NCBI RefSeq assembly: GCF_947179165.1
Contig: NC_077248.1
Span: 55,165,732-55,229,731 of the forward strand
From: Solanum dulcamara
Taxonomy: Eukaryota > Streptophyta > Magnoliopsida > Solanales > Solanaceae
Direction of reading: 5' to 3'
Length of the DNA stretch: 64,000 nucleotides
This document shows positions 21,400 to 34,299 of this stretch, piece after piece (the first letter of the stretch is position 1; every line of letters begins with the position of its first letter). The notes under the pieces were generated by a model, which was not told the DNA's origin, did not search any database, and was given only the letters and a program-made list of their open reading frames with translations. The position numbers were made by a program, and so were the translations under genes.

Positions 21400-23426
21400 G
21401 GTAACTGTAGCTAAGGAGCAGATCATAAGTAAGCTAGACCAAGAACTTCAACCAAATAACTATAGCTAAGGAACCGAACACAAGTAAGCTTGACCACGGG
21501 ATCGAACCGAGTAACTATAGCAAAGGGATCAAACCAAATTAAAATCAATGGCCAACCAAGCGTCACGGGGAGTACCCCCTAAACTGAGTGATTATATACA
21601 ACCATAATCGTCGAGACGACTTCCAAAATCAAGAACCAAGTGATACAAGACCGATAGGAGAATATGGAATTATGGAGGTAAGGTCCCAAGCCATGTTACA
21701 GCCTAGCTAAGGAGACTCAAATATTCTATATCAATCTATAGGGAGCTAACCGTCCAAAATGACATCGGAGAAGTTCTAAGCCCCAACGGCACAAAAATCG
21801 CGCAAGTCTAAAGCAACACTAGTCTAAGCCTAGATTAAGGCCAAACATGCTTCCAAACATATAACCACATGCACAACATACATCACAAGGTATGGGTGAT
21901 TAAGAATAGCAGGATTCATGCCTAAATATTCTAGGAATTTAGCATGCTGGACACCCAAACCCCTCCAACTCATACAATAAAATATATTATTGCCTATAAC
22001 TACCCAATCTCACGAGGGGAAAATCATAGCCTACTTGTAAGCCAATCACGCATGCTCCAACTTATAGAATCGGAGCTTTTTCCTTCCTAACGGCCTCCGA
22101 ATGCTACCACACTATCAATAATAAAGTCACTATGTTAATACAGTCGTTATGACACTAAAATTATCTAATTCGGAGATAGGCCAATTTCAAAGTCAAAAAT
22201 TGAGAATTGTGGGACCGTAACTCATGGAATTGACTCCGTGAATGGGCACCAATTACTACTCCAAGCTCATGTTCCAAAAGGGAACACAATTCACACACTA
22301 AAATAGACCCAAACCTAACATGCATTAATGATCAACTACAAAGCCCAAAAATACTAAAAATACAGGAAAAAGGGGGAAACTTACCTCAAGGAAAGACTCA
22401 ACTCCTAATTCTGAATACACCACTGGTTTTCCCTAAAAAAATCGCACAATTTAGCCTTTTGAATTGCCCAAATCGCCCAAGAATTGAAGGAGAAAATGAA
22501 GTTTGAAGTTGGAGAGAAATTCTGGAAAAAGGGTCTTAAGAACGACTCTCTGATGTTGCTTCAGCGATCCCACACTGATTGCTTAAGCGACACCCACCAA
22601 GAGACGGGCATCTCTTTAGCGATACCATGTCACTTAAGTGACTAGTCGCTTTAGCGATAGGTCTGTCGCTTAAGCGATACCCGACCAAGAGGGTTGTTCT
22701 CTTTAGCAACCAGGAGTCTCTTTAGCGACAGCACCAGACTCAGCTTGTGCAAAATGGACTTTATCATGTCCACTCCTCTGATAGGGTGCTCGGGATTTGT
22801 TCATAACCCCATGCATGCAAACGAGATATGCTACCCCACAAAATTTAATATTTCAAAGTTGATAACATTTTCAAAAGTCCCATACAAGGTCATTTTAATG
22901 AAAAATGGGTCCCATACCCAAGTGCCATTTTTAGCCTAATTCCACAATGGGCCTCGGAATTAGATCGGAAGCCTCATAAAGCAAATGAAGGGTCATTCTA
23001 GACCAAACTTGACATTATGGAGCTGACCACACTATCAAAATTCTCATCCGAGCGCATTTTCCAAGAATGTTGACCAAAGTCAACCATAGGCTAAGTTTCT
23101 AAGGCAAAAATGCCATTTGGCCTCTAATTCATACTGATTGCCTTGGTACTCATGTCGACTATGCTATTAGCATTATTTGGCCATTTTAGAGCTGATGGAA
23201 CCGTCAGAATTTCATTTTGAGGTCATTTTCTTAAAGTTATGACCGAAGTCAACTTTTCAAATTATAAAAGCTCCAAAATAGGGAAATGGTCCTAAAACCC
23301 AAATGAACGACCATGTGACCAAACAATTAGTACTAGCAAGTCATAAATGACTTGGAGTCGCTATAGAAATGCTCTAAACGATGAAATGAATGATTTAATT
23401 CAAAAATGACCTGGAGGGTTATTACA
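21400..23426 (-). repeat. Left LTR copy (minus-strand 3' LTR)
   Basis: 2,027 bp, about 85-90 percent similar by eye to 25328-27335. It holds a 55-bp tandem repeat at its left edge (21400-21535), a self-complementary word cluster at 22559-22735, and the TGTAATAACCC start on the minus strand at 23426. Confidence 0.85.
22559..22735. repeat. Self-complementary word cluster, word TCGCTTAAGCGA (LTR copy 1)
   Basis: Perfect palindromes GTCACTTAAGTGAC (22629-22642) and TCGCTTAAGCGA (22666-22677) and the stem TCGCT-TT-AGCGA (22646-22657) lie within 50 bp. Single arms such as CTTTAGCGA recur through the cluster. The equivalent cluster in the second LTR copy is at 26500-26660. Confidence 0.85.
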
Positions 23427-25327
23427 ACATTCACTACTAAAAGAACTTTCATCCACAAAACTAAGAGCCAAGAAGTACTTGAAGGCTCAAATAAGACACA
23501 GAACTGTGCCCACATCTTATGCTCGGTCTCCCAGGTAGCCTCTTCGATTGGACAATGCCTTCAATGGACCTTAACAACATGAATGACTCTGGATCGCAAC
23601 TACCTAACATCTTTGGCCAAAATAGCAAATGGCTTCTTAATATACCTCAACCGATCATCCAAGTTAACCACGTCTTACTGAAGAACATGGGACTCGTCTG
23701 GAATATACCGGTGCAGTATCAAAACATGAAAGATAGGATGAATAGCTAAAAAGGCTGGAGGCAAGGCTAACTCATATGCCACCTCACTAACTATCCTCAT
23801 TATCTCAAAAGGGCCAATATACCTGGGGCTAAGCTTGCCCCACTTCTAAAATCTCATCACGCCCTTCAAGGGAGATATACAGAGGAATACTCTGTCACCA
23901 ACGACAAATCTCAACGATCGACGCCTATGTTTCACATAACTCTAATGTCTAGTATGAGCTGTCTGAGCCTATCCTAAATCACCCTTATATGATCTAAGAC
24001 CTCCTGAATCAAGTCTGTATAACATGGCTTGGGCTCCGTAGACTCAAACCAACTAACCGAAGAGTGACAATACCTACCATATAAGGCCTTAAATGGGGCC
24101 ATCTGAATACTGGAGTGGTAGCTATTGTTGTACATAAACTCCGCCAAGGGAAAAAATGATCCTATTGACTACCAAAATCCATAAGATAAGCCCGCAAAAT
24201 ATCCTCGAGAACCTAAATTGTGCGCTCCGACTGGCTATCAGTCTGTGGGTGGAAAGCTGTGCTAAGGTCGACACGGGTACCCAACTCCTTCTAAAAAGTC
24301 CTCCAAAAGCTAGATATGAACTGTAAGCCCCTATCTGAAATGATAGAAACTAGCACACCATGAAGGCAAAGCACCTTCTAAATGTAGATACATGCCAACC
24401 TCTTAGTACTATAGGAAGTATGAATGGGAAGGAAGTATGCTGAATTGGTCAATCGATCCACGATGACCCAAATACTATCTAGACCATAGGCAGTGTGAGG
24501 CAACCCCACAATGAAATCCATGGTAATTCGCCCATATTCTACTCGGGAATGGGTAGTCTTTGAAGCTCGCCCCTAGGCCTCAAATACTTGGCGTTAAGTC
24601 CCATTAATTAATCATAACGATATCGTGGAAATAACCTGCCGGCATCTCAAACAATGCCATACATAATACACAATATCTCTCCTTATGCCACTCCACCGGT
24701 AATGCTTCCTCAAGTCACGATACATCTTAGCAGTGCCCGAATGGATAGAATATCTAGAATCATGGGCCTCGCTAAGGATTAGCTAAATCAATTCCCTAGA
24801 TCTTGGAACATAGTAAAGACCACCAAGGCTTAAAACCCCATCTGAATCTAAAATAGCCAGGCCGAAATCACCTCCCAAAACCCGATCTCGAAGTGCAACT
24901 ATTTCTTCATCCTCAAATTGACGGCTACGAATCCGATCCAATAGAGATGACTGAGCTCCCACATAAGCTAACATACACTGGGATTCAGAGATGTAAAGTC
25001 AAATCATCCGGTTAGCTAAGGACTGGATGTCCAAAGCTAATAGTCGCTCCATAGTAGAAAGGAAGGATAGACTAACCATACTCACCACCTTCTAACTCAA
25101 GGCGTCTGGTACTACATTCTCCTTGCCTGAATGGTAGAGAATATAGAGATCATAGTTCTTCAGGAGCTCAATCCAGTAGCACTGCCTCAAATTAAGATCC
25201 CTCTAGCTCATAATATACTAAAGGTTCCTTTGATTAGTGTAAATCTCATATCGAACTCCATATAGGTAGTGCCTCCATATCATAAGTACAAATACCACCA
25301 CCGCCAACTCTAAGTCATGCTACTAAG
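23427..25327 (-). pseudogene. gypsy pol remnant: RNase H end, integrase, chromodomain
   Basis: On the minus strand the translation begins in RNase H ([10 protein letters not shown] near 25315), passes the integrase N-terminal region (LLDRIRSRQFEDEEIVALRD at about 24945-24885), the core with DFIVGLP (near 24520), SDRGLQF (near 24330) and HPQTDSQSER (near 24270), and ends in a chromodomain-like PIEEATWETE near 23540. The D, D and E positions of the core can be located. More than ten stops and several frameshifts show a dead copy. The chromodomain places it in the chromovirus (Tekay/Del) branch. Confidence 0.8.
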
Positions 25328-27335
25328 GGTAACTGTAGCTGTGGAGCCGATCATAAGTAAGCTAGACCACAGACTTCAACCAGGTAACAATAGCTAAGGA
25401 ATCGAACATAATAAGCTAGACCATGGGCTCAAACTGGGTAAATGTAGCTAAGGGATTGAACAAAAATAGAATCAGCGACCAACTAAACGTCATGGGGAGT
25501 AACCCCAAACCGATAAGACTTCCAAAATTAGGAACCAAGTGATACAAGGCCGATAAGAGAATAGGGAATAAGGTCCCATGCTATGTTACTGCCTAGCTAA
25601 GGCTCAAACTATCAGACTAAAGTCTGTTATATCAGTCTACAGAGAGCTAACCATCTAAAATAATGTCGGAGAAGTTCTAAGGTCTAACGACACCAAAATT
25701 TTGCAAGTCTAAGGCAATAGTACTCTAAGCCTAGAATAAGACCAAACATGCTTCCAAACATATAAGCATATGCACAACATATGTCATAAGGCATGGATGA
25801 TTAACAATAGCAGGAGTCATGCTTAAACAGTCCAACAATTTCCTGAAATAGCGCCTAGGATGTGAATTCTAGGAATTTAGCATACTAGAAAACCAAACCC
25901 CTCCAACTTATACAATTCAATATACTATTGCCTAAACATGCTTAGTCTCACGAGGGGAAAACCGTATCTTACCTGTAGGCCGACCACGTGCACTCTAACT
26001 CACAAAATTAGAGCTTTTCCCTTTTGAATGGCCTCCGAATGCTGCCACGCTATCAACAACAGAATCACAATGTTAATACGGTCATTATGAAACTAAAATT
26101 ATTGAATTCAGAGATGGGCCAATTTCAAAGTCAAAAATTGGGAATTATAGGACCCACTCCGTAACTCATGAAATGACTCCGAGAATAGGATCCAATTACT
26201 ATGCCCAACTCATGTTCCAAAAAGGAACACAATTCACACACCAAAACATACCCAAACCTAAAATGCATTAATGATCAACTACAATGCCCAAGAACATTAT
26301 AAACACAAGAAAAAAAGGGGAAACTTACTTCAAAGGAAGCCTCAACTCCTAATTCTGAACACAACAATGGGTTTCCCTTGAAAATCCACACAATTTAGCC
26401 ATTTGAATCACCCAAATGCCCAATAATTGAAGGAGAAAATGAATTTTGCAGTTGGAGAGAAAATCTGGAAAATGGGACTTAAGAACGACCCTCTGATGTC
26501 GATTTAGTGACCCCCTACTGATCGGTTAAGCGACACCCACCAAGAGGCGGGCATCGCTTTCCATATCACTTAAGCGACTAGTCTCTGTAGAGATAGGTCT
26601 GTCTCTTAAGCGACACCTACCTTAGAGGGCTGGTCGCTTTAGCCACTGCACCAGACTCAGCTGGTGCAAAATGGACTTTCACATATCCAATCCTCTATCG
26701 GGGTGCTCGGGATTTGTTTGAAACCCCATGCGTGCAAATAATATATGCTACCTCATCAAATTAGATGTTCCAGACTTGATGGTGCATTCAAAATTCTCAT
26801 ACAAGGCAATTTTAACTAAAAGTGGGTCCTACACCTAAGTGCCATTTTGACCCTAATTCTACAAAGGGTCTCGAGATTAGATCGAAATCCTCGAGAAGCG
26901 AATAAAGGGTCATTGTGGACCAAACTCCACATTTCGGAGCTAACTGCACTATCAAAATTCTCATCCGAACATATTTTCCAAGAATGTTGACCACAGTCAA
27001 CCATAGGCCAAGTTTCTAAGGCAAAAGTGCCATTTGGCCTCAAACTCGTACTAATTGCCTCCGCCCTTGTGCCACCCATGCTACTAGCCTAATTTGGCTA
27101 TTTCAGAACTGATGAAATCGTCAGAATTCCATTTTGAGGTTATTTTTTCCGAAGTTATGATCGAAGTCAACTTTCCAAGTTATAAAAGCTCCAAAATATG
27201 CAAAATGGGCCTAAAACCAAATGTACGACCAGACGATCGAACAGTCAGTGCCAACAAGTTATAAATGACTTGGGATCACGCTCTAAATGAAAAAATGAAT
27301 TCTTTAATACAAAAATAACTCGGAGGGTCATTACA
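25328..27335 (-). repeat. Right LTR copy (minus-strand 5' LTR)
   Basis: 2,008 bp matching 21400-23426 in order. The left edge abuts RNase H coding sequence directly, with no primer-binding site or leader, so a deletion joined LTR to pol. Its word cluster is at 26500-26660 and its 55-bp repeats at 25328-25465. Confidence 0.85.
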
Positions 27336-27890
27336 TGTTCATACTATCCTTTGTTGGCTATAAATAGAAGGGGTTTACTCACATTTTTAAACTATAATTT
27401 TTTTTAAGTTTTCTAATTTCTATTATTCTTTTTCTTAAAACACCAAATTTAGTATATCATCTATATTTTATATTATATTTATTTATATTATATTATATTA
27501 AAAACAAACACATTTTCACATTGAAGGGTTGTGAATTTTCCAAGGAGTTGTGACTTTTCCTATGATTTATAACCCTTTTGAAGGGTTATGACTTTTTTGG
27601 TAAGGAAAATTAATTATCTGTTCATACTACTCTTTGTTGGTATAAATGGAGGGGTTTCCTCACATTTTTAAATTATGATTTTTTAAAGTTGTCTATTCCT
27701 TTGTTTTAAAAAAGTTCAAGAGTAATTTGCAGCCATTGAATAAGTTTTAAGTTCAGTGAAATTTGAACATCCTCTAGCTTAAATGTTAAAATACTATAAT
27801 ACCCCCAACTAAAAACATCAATTTAGTATATTTTCTATGTTTTATATTATATTTATTTATTTATTTATATTATATTAAAAGCAAGAAGTC
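27336..27890. repeat. Copies 2 and 3 of the 283-bp AT-rich repeat
   Basis: TGTTCATACTA(T/C) starts at 27336 and 27619, each followed by TTTGTTGG, a TATAAAT box and a GGGTTTCCTCACATTTTTAAA-like segment. The unit of about 283 bp is repeated with divergence. Confidence 0.7.
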
Positions 27891-29889
27891 CAACAATACA
27901 ATTATAACTAATCAATGAATTGTAGGGGAGGGAGGAGAAGGTATATTTAGGAGGTGTAACCAAGAGATTTTAAGAGTGACCTTTTCATTTTTACATATCA
28001 AAATTAATTAGAAAATGAGAAAAAAAGATAAATCTATTTGGAGGTCATAGAAAGGTGTCACATCACATTATCTATATTTAACTTTATATTATAAATAAAT
28101 AGATATAGATGTTTTCGGATAGTGATTTCACAGTATTCATTATGCACACAATTAGTAATCATAAGAAAGTTTACTTCTATTATTCACAAGAACTTGTACT
28201 TCATTATTTCATTTATAATTGTTACTTAATTTTTTGGTTTTAATTATATTGACATTATTTTAAAAAATATTGTACTACATGATTTGGCATTCACGTGCAA
28301 TGCACTTGTATCAAAAATTAGCGTGTGCGTGTTTATATATTATATATATATACGCGCACACACGTAATTACACGTGGGCATGAGACAATCAAATTCTCTC
28401 ACTCTCACAAGAAAATTCAGGACAAGTCAAACATACCATAGGCTTCCCAAAAAGATAATCAATCAAAGCATTAAACTATAGTATCAAAAGGACATTTTTG
28501 AAAACTAATGTCGGCTAAGGGACGGATAGAAATTATTTGATTAAAATAGAAAATAATACAATAAGATAATCAATCCAACTTCTTTTCTCCATTCACCCAA
28601 CTTTCAATTTTCCATGTTAATTTCCTTTTTAACTTTCCTTCGGGTAGTTTCTCCTCTTCATTTACTTTGTTTCTAAAAATGATTTTTTCACTCTTTTTTT
28701 TCCCTCATACTTCTCAAATTTTTATAGTCAAGCCATATAGAAATTTTCTTGTTGCTCTCATCCTCTTTTTCAACAAGCAGAGATAATTTCACACTTGAGA
28801 ACTATTTGCAACTTCTTCTTTACCACATAACCATACTTGTCTATGTATTTTCACCTCTTTTTTCTCATCTTCCTTTTTGCTTTTAAGCCTTTCAACTCAT
28901 AATGCATTAAGGACTTTTTTTGGATCATAATCCGAGAATAGTCAAAAAAAAAGGAGAATTAGGCTATGTAATATGATTATACAAATAAATAGACTAGGCT
29001 CAAAAGGATTAACTAAGAAAACTATTTCGGTGAGTATCATAATATAGTAAAAAAATGTAGGTTTAAACAAGAAAATGCCCTGATCACATAAAACAAGTTC
29101 AAATACTAAGTTTCAGTTTTTACACACAGGGGAAGTTCTAGATGTTTTAACATGAACGAATATACAAATGCTCACCACACATGACACATTAATAGTTTCG
29201 AATATAGTTACCTAAGACTCCAATCTTTACAACTAACACATTGAATGGTAGCATTTATTACTTGGATCGTATTTGCACTATTAAGCCCTATTTTTGTTTT
29301 TAGAGTCTTTTCTGGAAAATAATGACTCTTCACTTAAGTTCTTCCATCTTTTTATGCTCTTTGAAGAATAAATTTCCATGAAATCTAGCAAAATCTATTA
29401 TTTAGAGTACCTTCCTAACTAGTTTAGGTTTTCATTATTATAATGCTCCTATAAATGCAAAAAAAACAACTAATCCTAAAGAGAAAATTAAACCTATTTG
29501 GTTCAAAGGGGCTATCCTAGAAAAAGTGTCAAAAACAAAAGTCGTGTAGTCCCAAATAAAAACAAATAAAATAAAATTAAAAGATACAAGACAACAACAT
29601 ATCTAACAATAAACCTAAAAATATAGTAGTTCAACCCGAAACGTCTAAATAGAAATCTGAAAAAATTACAAGTCTTAACAAAACATCCCCAAACCAGCAG
29701 AAACAAAAATAGTACGACTCGACAATGAGGAATATATAGGAAAATGGAAGAGGAATAGACAGTGTGAAATCTAAAATGTAATATAAGAGAAACATAAAAT
29801 ATTTTCTCCATCCCACACTTAAAATATAGCACTATCCCAGTGCTCAAATCAATACAAAACAGAAAAGTGGGGAAAAGAAAAAAGTCAAC
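27891..29889. other. AT-rich stretch without a recognisable gene
   Basis: Both strands are closed apart from low-complexity hydrophobic frames (for example 29512-29847 minus). A notable inverted repeat lies at 28321-28364. The stretch is probably very old element debris. Confidence 0.5.
28321..28364. repeat. Alternating purine-pyrimidine inverted repeat
   Basis: GCGTGTGCGTGT, a central TATATATTATATATATATA, then ACGCGCACACACG: the two GC arms are near-complementary and the whole is almost strictly alternating purine-pyrimidine. Confidence 0.8.
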
Positions 29890-31017
29890 TCTCTAGTCTA
29901 CTCATACTTTGTGCTGGAGTCATCCTTATCTTCTCCATCAGACTCATTATTTGAGTTCTCGTGTGATAGATCATCATCAGTGGGGATGTCATCATCTACT
30001 GGCTTCTTAAAATCTTGGCTTATGTGGCACAATCTCTATGCACTGGTGCTAAAGGGGTATTTATGGTGGAGCTGCTGCATATCTACCTCTATAGATGGGC
30101 GGCCTCAACAAATCATTTGCAACATACTAATGACTTACATTTGTGAATGTTAGATATCTTTCCTTGCATTACGCTTGTCAATGGAAAGTGTTGGACCTTA
30201 CTGAGTGTCGGGCTTCTTTGACTTTGTCATATCCATACGCCTTGATCTCTGAGGTGGCCTATAATCTATGCCGCCCTCCTTATGACATATTCTTATAATA
30301 ACCAAGTCATCAAACTATCGAAACTGTACCTATTTCCCTTCTGAAACCTTCCTCTCTACATCAATGTTTTTATCACAACCCTCATATAAATAGGAAGCAA
30401 CCATAAAAATACATACTAGGCACATCCTATATCAGGTAATGTGCATCCCTGGAATGAGACAACTGCAAACTATTTATAATCACACTCTGACTTTCCTATT
30501 TAAAAAAGTAAAGGGGAAATTATGATGGGTCCCTTCAACTAATGGCAGGTCCACCTTGTGCTAGATCTTGGTCCACTTAATATGTGGTGAATGTCTTGGT
30601 ATGAAGGCTTGATGTTTAATCTCTATAATGGGACCACATCATCTATTGGGGAATGCAAGAACTCACATAGTGCTCCAATTTTGAAAGTGATAGTTTGGTG
30701 GTTTCTTCTGTTCCGAAGGTTCTAACTTGCTTGAAATTCTCTCATCAAGTTTAGGTTACATTTTTAGGGTCATAAAAGATGAACTTCAACCCCAAACTCA
30801 TATATCCTACCAAGATAGTAGGATACTCAACAACAACGCAATCTCTATCCACCCTTTCATTCGGGTGGTATTTCACCTCTTTGTGGCTCTTAAACAACAC
30901 TCTACCCTAAGCCTTAACAATCCAGCAATTGCTAAATCTTCTTTGGGTGCTCATAGAACTATTGGGGTAGTTTGGGGTTCCTTCCTAAGGACCCAACCTT
31001 AGCTTTCCCTTTTTCAT
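29890..31017 (-). pseudogene. Antisense transposon-associated ORF ('putative plant transposon protein'-like)
   Basis: From a minus-strand ATG near 31017 (MKKGKAKVGSLGRNPKLPQ) pieces can be followed leftward: HSPHIKWTKI near 30585, FLNRKVRV near 30505, and an acidic C-terminal tail (ESDGEDKDD) ending near 29900. The order and the acidic end resemble the plant-specific 'putative plant transposon protein' domain family found beside gypsy elements. Function is unknown. Many stops. Family assignment is by recollection of style and is tentative. Confidence 0.4.
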
Positions 31018-31189
31018 GGTAATTAATTTTTCTCTCATTTTTCATAAAGAAAATAGACAAGGGCTACTCCAAACTTCTCCTAAGACACTAGAAGCTTGAT
31101 AACTATGCAGGGGAGGGATTCAACATGAGGCAGTTTAAAAACCAAGGATTCTCGGCTACATTCGTTAAGATTCACCCCCATGGAGCCAG

Positions 31190-33153
31190 AAACCTATGTT
31201 CAAAATTCTCCAACAGTGTGTGGCTTTCAAGTAGGCTAGGTTTTATTCATTGAATAGTTAGACCTATTTTTACTTACGTTATATCTTGTGAATTATTAGA
31301 GATTGCATGTATAAGCCTTTGAGAAAGGAGTCTAGATGGTAGAATATATGGTTAGTTATGGTTTAGGCTAATGATGGATATAATTAGTTATTGTTGAACT
31401 TATGGTGTTTTGGGTGTTATCCTTGGGAAGGTAATTGTGAGTGATCAAATTAAAATCAAGAACTCCTACTTGTAGGTGATGGTTATTTGTATCTTGTTTA
31501 GGATATATGTGCATGTTAACTACTTCGTTAGTATTGCATGCATGATGTATGATATGTGAAAATGAAAAAAAAGCATGATTTGTGATGATGAAGGTTGTCA
31601 ATCGCATGTAATGAATATGTATACTTGGTGTACAAGTGTGATTTCTATTCATTGTGCTTCTGATGTGTGTTCAATGAGTGAATTAGGTAACATGTTGGTA
31701 TATACTAACTAGTGGATTGCGTACCATACTAGCTCATTTTTTGAGTAGATCGGGTACCACACTAATACATACTAACTAATGGATTGGGTTCCATATATGT
31801 TCATTTTATGAATTGATCGGGTATCACGCCTTACATACTAACTAGTGGATTAGGTACCACGGTGGTACATGTTTTGAGTGGATCAAGTACCACGCAGGTA
31901 CATACTAACTAGTGAATCGGGTACCATATCGATAAATTAATAGTTTGTGTATGGATTCCATGTGAGAGCTGGGTTTACCTTTTGTACCGTGGTTGTTATC
32001 TCTTGGTCCATGAGTGGTCTGGATTTATGTTTAAATGTCAGGCTGGTTCTTTTGTAGACAACGGTTGTATGTTAGACACAGTGGATGATATTTTGGGGTC
32101 TTTGGTGGTTCAGGTTACTTGAACGGCATGATTAATCAGGTATGACTTGTTGTGCTAAGGTTTCTCATACTTATTGTGCATATCAACTTAGGGTGAGGAC
32201 CAGGAGTTCGGTCTATGTTATAATTATGGTTATAATATTTTATTGAGTTGTGGTTACTAGTTCAGATTTGGTATAACTGGAGTGCTATTATGTCAAGATA
32301 TTGACTAGGATTGGCTTATTCACTAGCATGTACTATATTATTAGTCTGGGTAGTCTGGGACATATCTGATAAAGGGGAATTTGAGTCAAGATGGTTTAAT
32401 GAGAGTCTGGTAGGTGGTTTACTAAATTGGTCAAGAGACAAGTGTTGGAATGAGAGCTTGAGGTAGAATGGTAGGCTGGTTAACCGAGTTAGTAGTGCTC
32501 TTGTATTTTTGGAAATCTCTATGTGATACAAGGGTTAGGTTATGATTTGATATGAGGTGGAATGACCTAGATTGTGGAGTTGACAGCGAAAGGAGGTGGG
32601 GTGACTTGAGATAAAGTATATGGTTTCCAAGTTAATACTACTTGTAGTAATAGTGGTGACTGAGTGGATTGGTTTTCTAAGTTTATCTTTAAGTTGCATG
32701 TTTCTATTGATTATTTTCAAGATATTATGTGGTGGATTAGGGTCGACCAATGATGCCCACCAATATATGTTAGTTGTACTGATACTACTCTTGCTATTCC
32801 ACTTGGCATAGTCTGGCTGCAGGATTCAAAAATATTTCATAGGTGAAGATGATGATGATCTCTAATTGCTTCTCCTTTTTCCTTATGGTCGGGGCAGTGT
32901 CTTATTTCTTTCATAAATTTTACTCTTAGAAGCTCTTGTATCTGTTTATACTAGTTCATTGGGGAGGGTTTAGTGTATTTCTTTACAAAGACCCTTGTTT
33001 TAAAAGTAAGTTGAGAGTACGTCTATATTTAAATAGGGTGATAGTTATATTTCACTAACTTCCATATTTCATGTTTCAAAATTGGGTGTAAGGATTCTCC
33101 TATCTAGGTGTTAGAGCAGGTGCCCGCACGACCCAGTGGTTTGAGTTGTGACA
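31190..33153 (+). mobile_element. 5'-truncated Tekay-like LTR, plus orientation
   Basis: The right end ...GAGTTGTGACA at 33153 is followed three bases later by a degenerate tRNA-Met primer site. The LTR contains a 66-67-bp tandem array (31704-31970). The left boundary is not visible; the sequence merges with the antisense ORF region near 31200. Confidence 0.6.
31704..31970. repeat. 66-67-bp LTR minisatellite
   Basis: ACTAACTA(G/A)TG(G/A)AT starts at 31704, 31771, 31837 and 31904. Between them is a second shared half, GATCGGGTACCAC. There are four units. Confidence 0.9.
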
Positions 33154-33156
33154 ATA

Positions 33157-33170
33157 TGATATTAGAGCCC
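33157..33170 (+). other. Degenerate tRNA-iMet primer-binding site
   Basis: TGATATTAGAGCCC differs from the usual plant PBS TGGTATCAGAGC by two transitions and lies just after an LTR end. The following 33171-33511 resembles the 5' leader of a gypsy element and holds no ORF. Confidence 0.65.
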
Positions 33171-33511
33171 AGGTTACTAGTCTCCTAGTACAATATAAAT
33201 ATTGAATAGAGTCCTTAGGATTGGTGTGTTGATGTCCACATTTAATCTTTAAGAGGCGAAGAATTCTAGGAAAGTTGTTTCAGATCTTCACTCTTTTTGT
33301 GCGGCTTGTCTCTTATCGTATCAGTTGAGTTCAATTAGTATCTCTGGATTTCAATTGGTATATCGATGAAGTAAACTGGATGCCGCTGTCATGAATGAAG
33401 GTACATAAGTAATGAAAGTTGGAACCGGGAAGGTTCCAGTTGGTATCTAGCCTTATGGTTCATGTAATTGCATGTATGGTCAGTTTGTGGTCATTCATGA
33501 TGCCGAAATAA

Positions 33512-34095
33512 TGTAATGACCCCGATAAATTTTGGGATAAACATGCTGGTTGATTATTATGTGCATGGTATTTTTTGAATAACTAAAATTGTGTGATATT
33601 ATTTTCCTGAGTATCCGTGATATTGTGGATGAAGGTCATGACTTGATTAAATGTTATGGGGGAGTAATAAGTAGCTTGTAAATAACTGAATATTTTTTGG
33701 TATGATCCAGTCCAAAATTTTTATGATCATGTGATGTTAGGTTCTTATTATGTATTGATGGGCATGAACCTGAGATTATGTTTAAGACTATGATGCAAAC
33801 GCCTGTAATATACATGTTTTAGAATGATATTGGGATTAGTTTTTTAGTGTAGGTGCATTCCAAGAATTGGTATTGATGTGGGAACAGGAACCTTGCATAA
33901 ATTTGGAATTTTTGGAATGACCTCATGGGAGATGCCATAGCGGGACATCCCTACTACAGTGCTTCTGCTATAGTGGGAATTTTTTTCCATAGCAGTATGT
34001 CAGTTTCTATAGCGGGCAGGGTGAGATAGAACCTAAGCCTTGTTTTCACTATTTTTGCCTTCATTTTAGAGTGATTTAAACTACTAATCCCAGTG
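33512..34095 (+). mobile_element. LTR 5' fragment with CTATAGCG word cluster
   Basis: It starts TGTAATGACCCCG at 33512, the family start for these LTRs. A cluster of CTATAG-centred words lies at 33935-34015 (CCATAGCGGG, GCTATAGTGGG, CCATAGCAG, CTATAGCGGG). Similarity to LTR sequence fades near 34095, where antisense coding debris begins. Confidence 0.6.
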
Positions 34096-34299
34096 CTTAC
34101 CAATGCAGTAGAAGTAGAAATGTTCGAAAAATAACCATAACATATATTACTAATGATTAAGTAGTTAAAAAAGCATATGTGTGCTGACAAAACATAGGAA
34201 AGTAGGAAAAAAATGTCTTCATGACCAAGAAGGAAAACCTAAAACAAGTCTTAAACATATCCAAAGGAGGGGGGGGGAGAAAATATCCTAATCAAACTC

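Larger units (their letters stand above)
21400..27335 (-). mobile_element. Internally deleted Tekay/Del-type Ty3/gypsy element
   Basis: Two direct copies of a 2-kb LTR-like sequence (21400-23426 and 25328-27335) flank 1.9 kb of minus-strand pol. Both copies end at the right in ...GGAGGGT(T/C)ATTACA, so each LTR starts TGTAAT on the minus strand. Both begin at the left with the same GGTAACTGTAGCT. The internal part holds only the end of RNase H, the integrase and the chromodomain; gag, protease, RT and primer site are gone. There is no matching 5-bp target duplication at the outer edges. Confidence 0.85.

Noticed and set aside
29512..29847. Hydrophobic minus-strand ORFs that look like membrane proteins
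   Set aside because: T-rich strand produces Phe/Leu/Tyr runs; no start context, no homology and overlapping frames.
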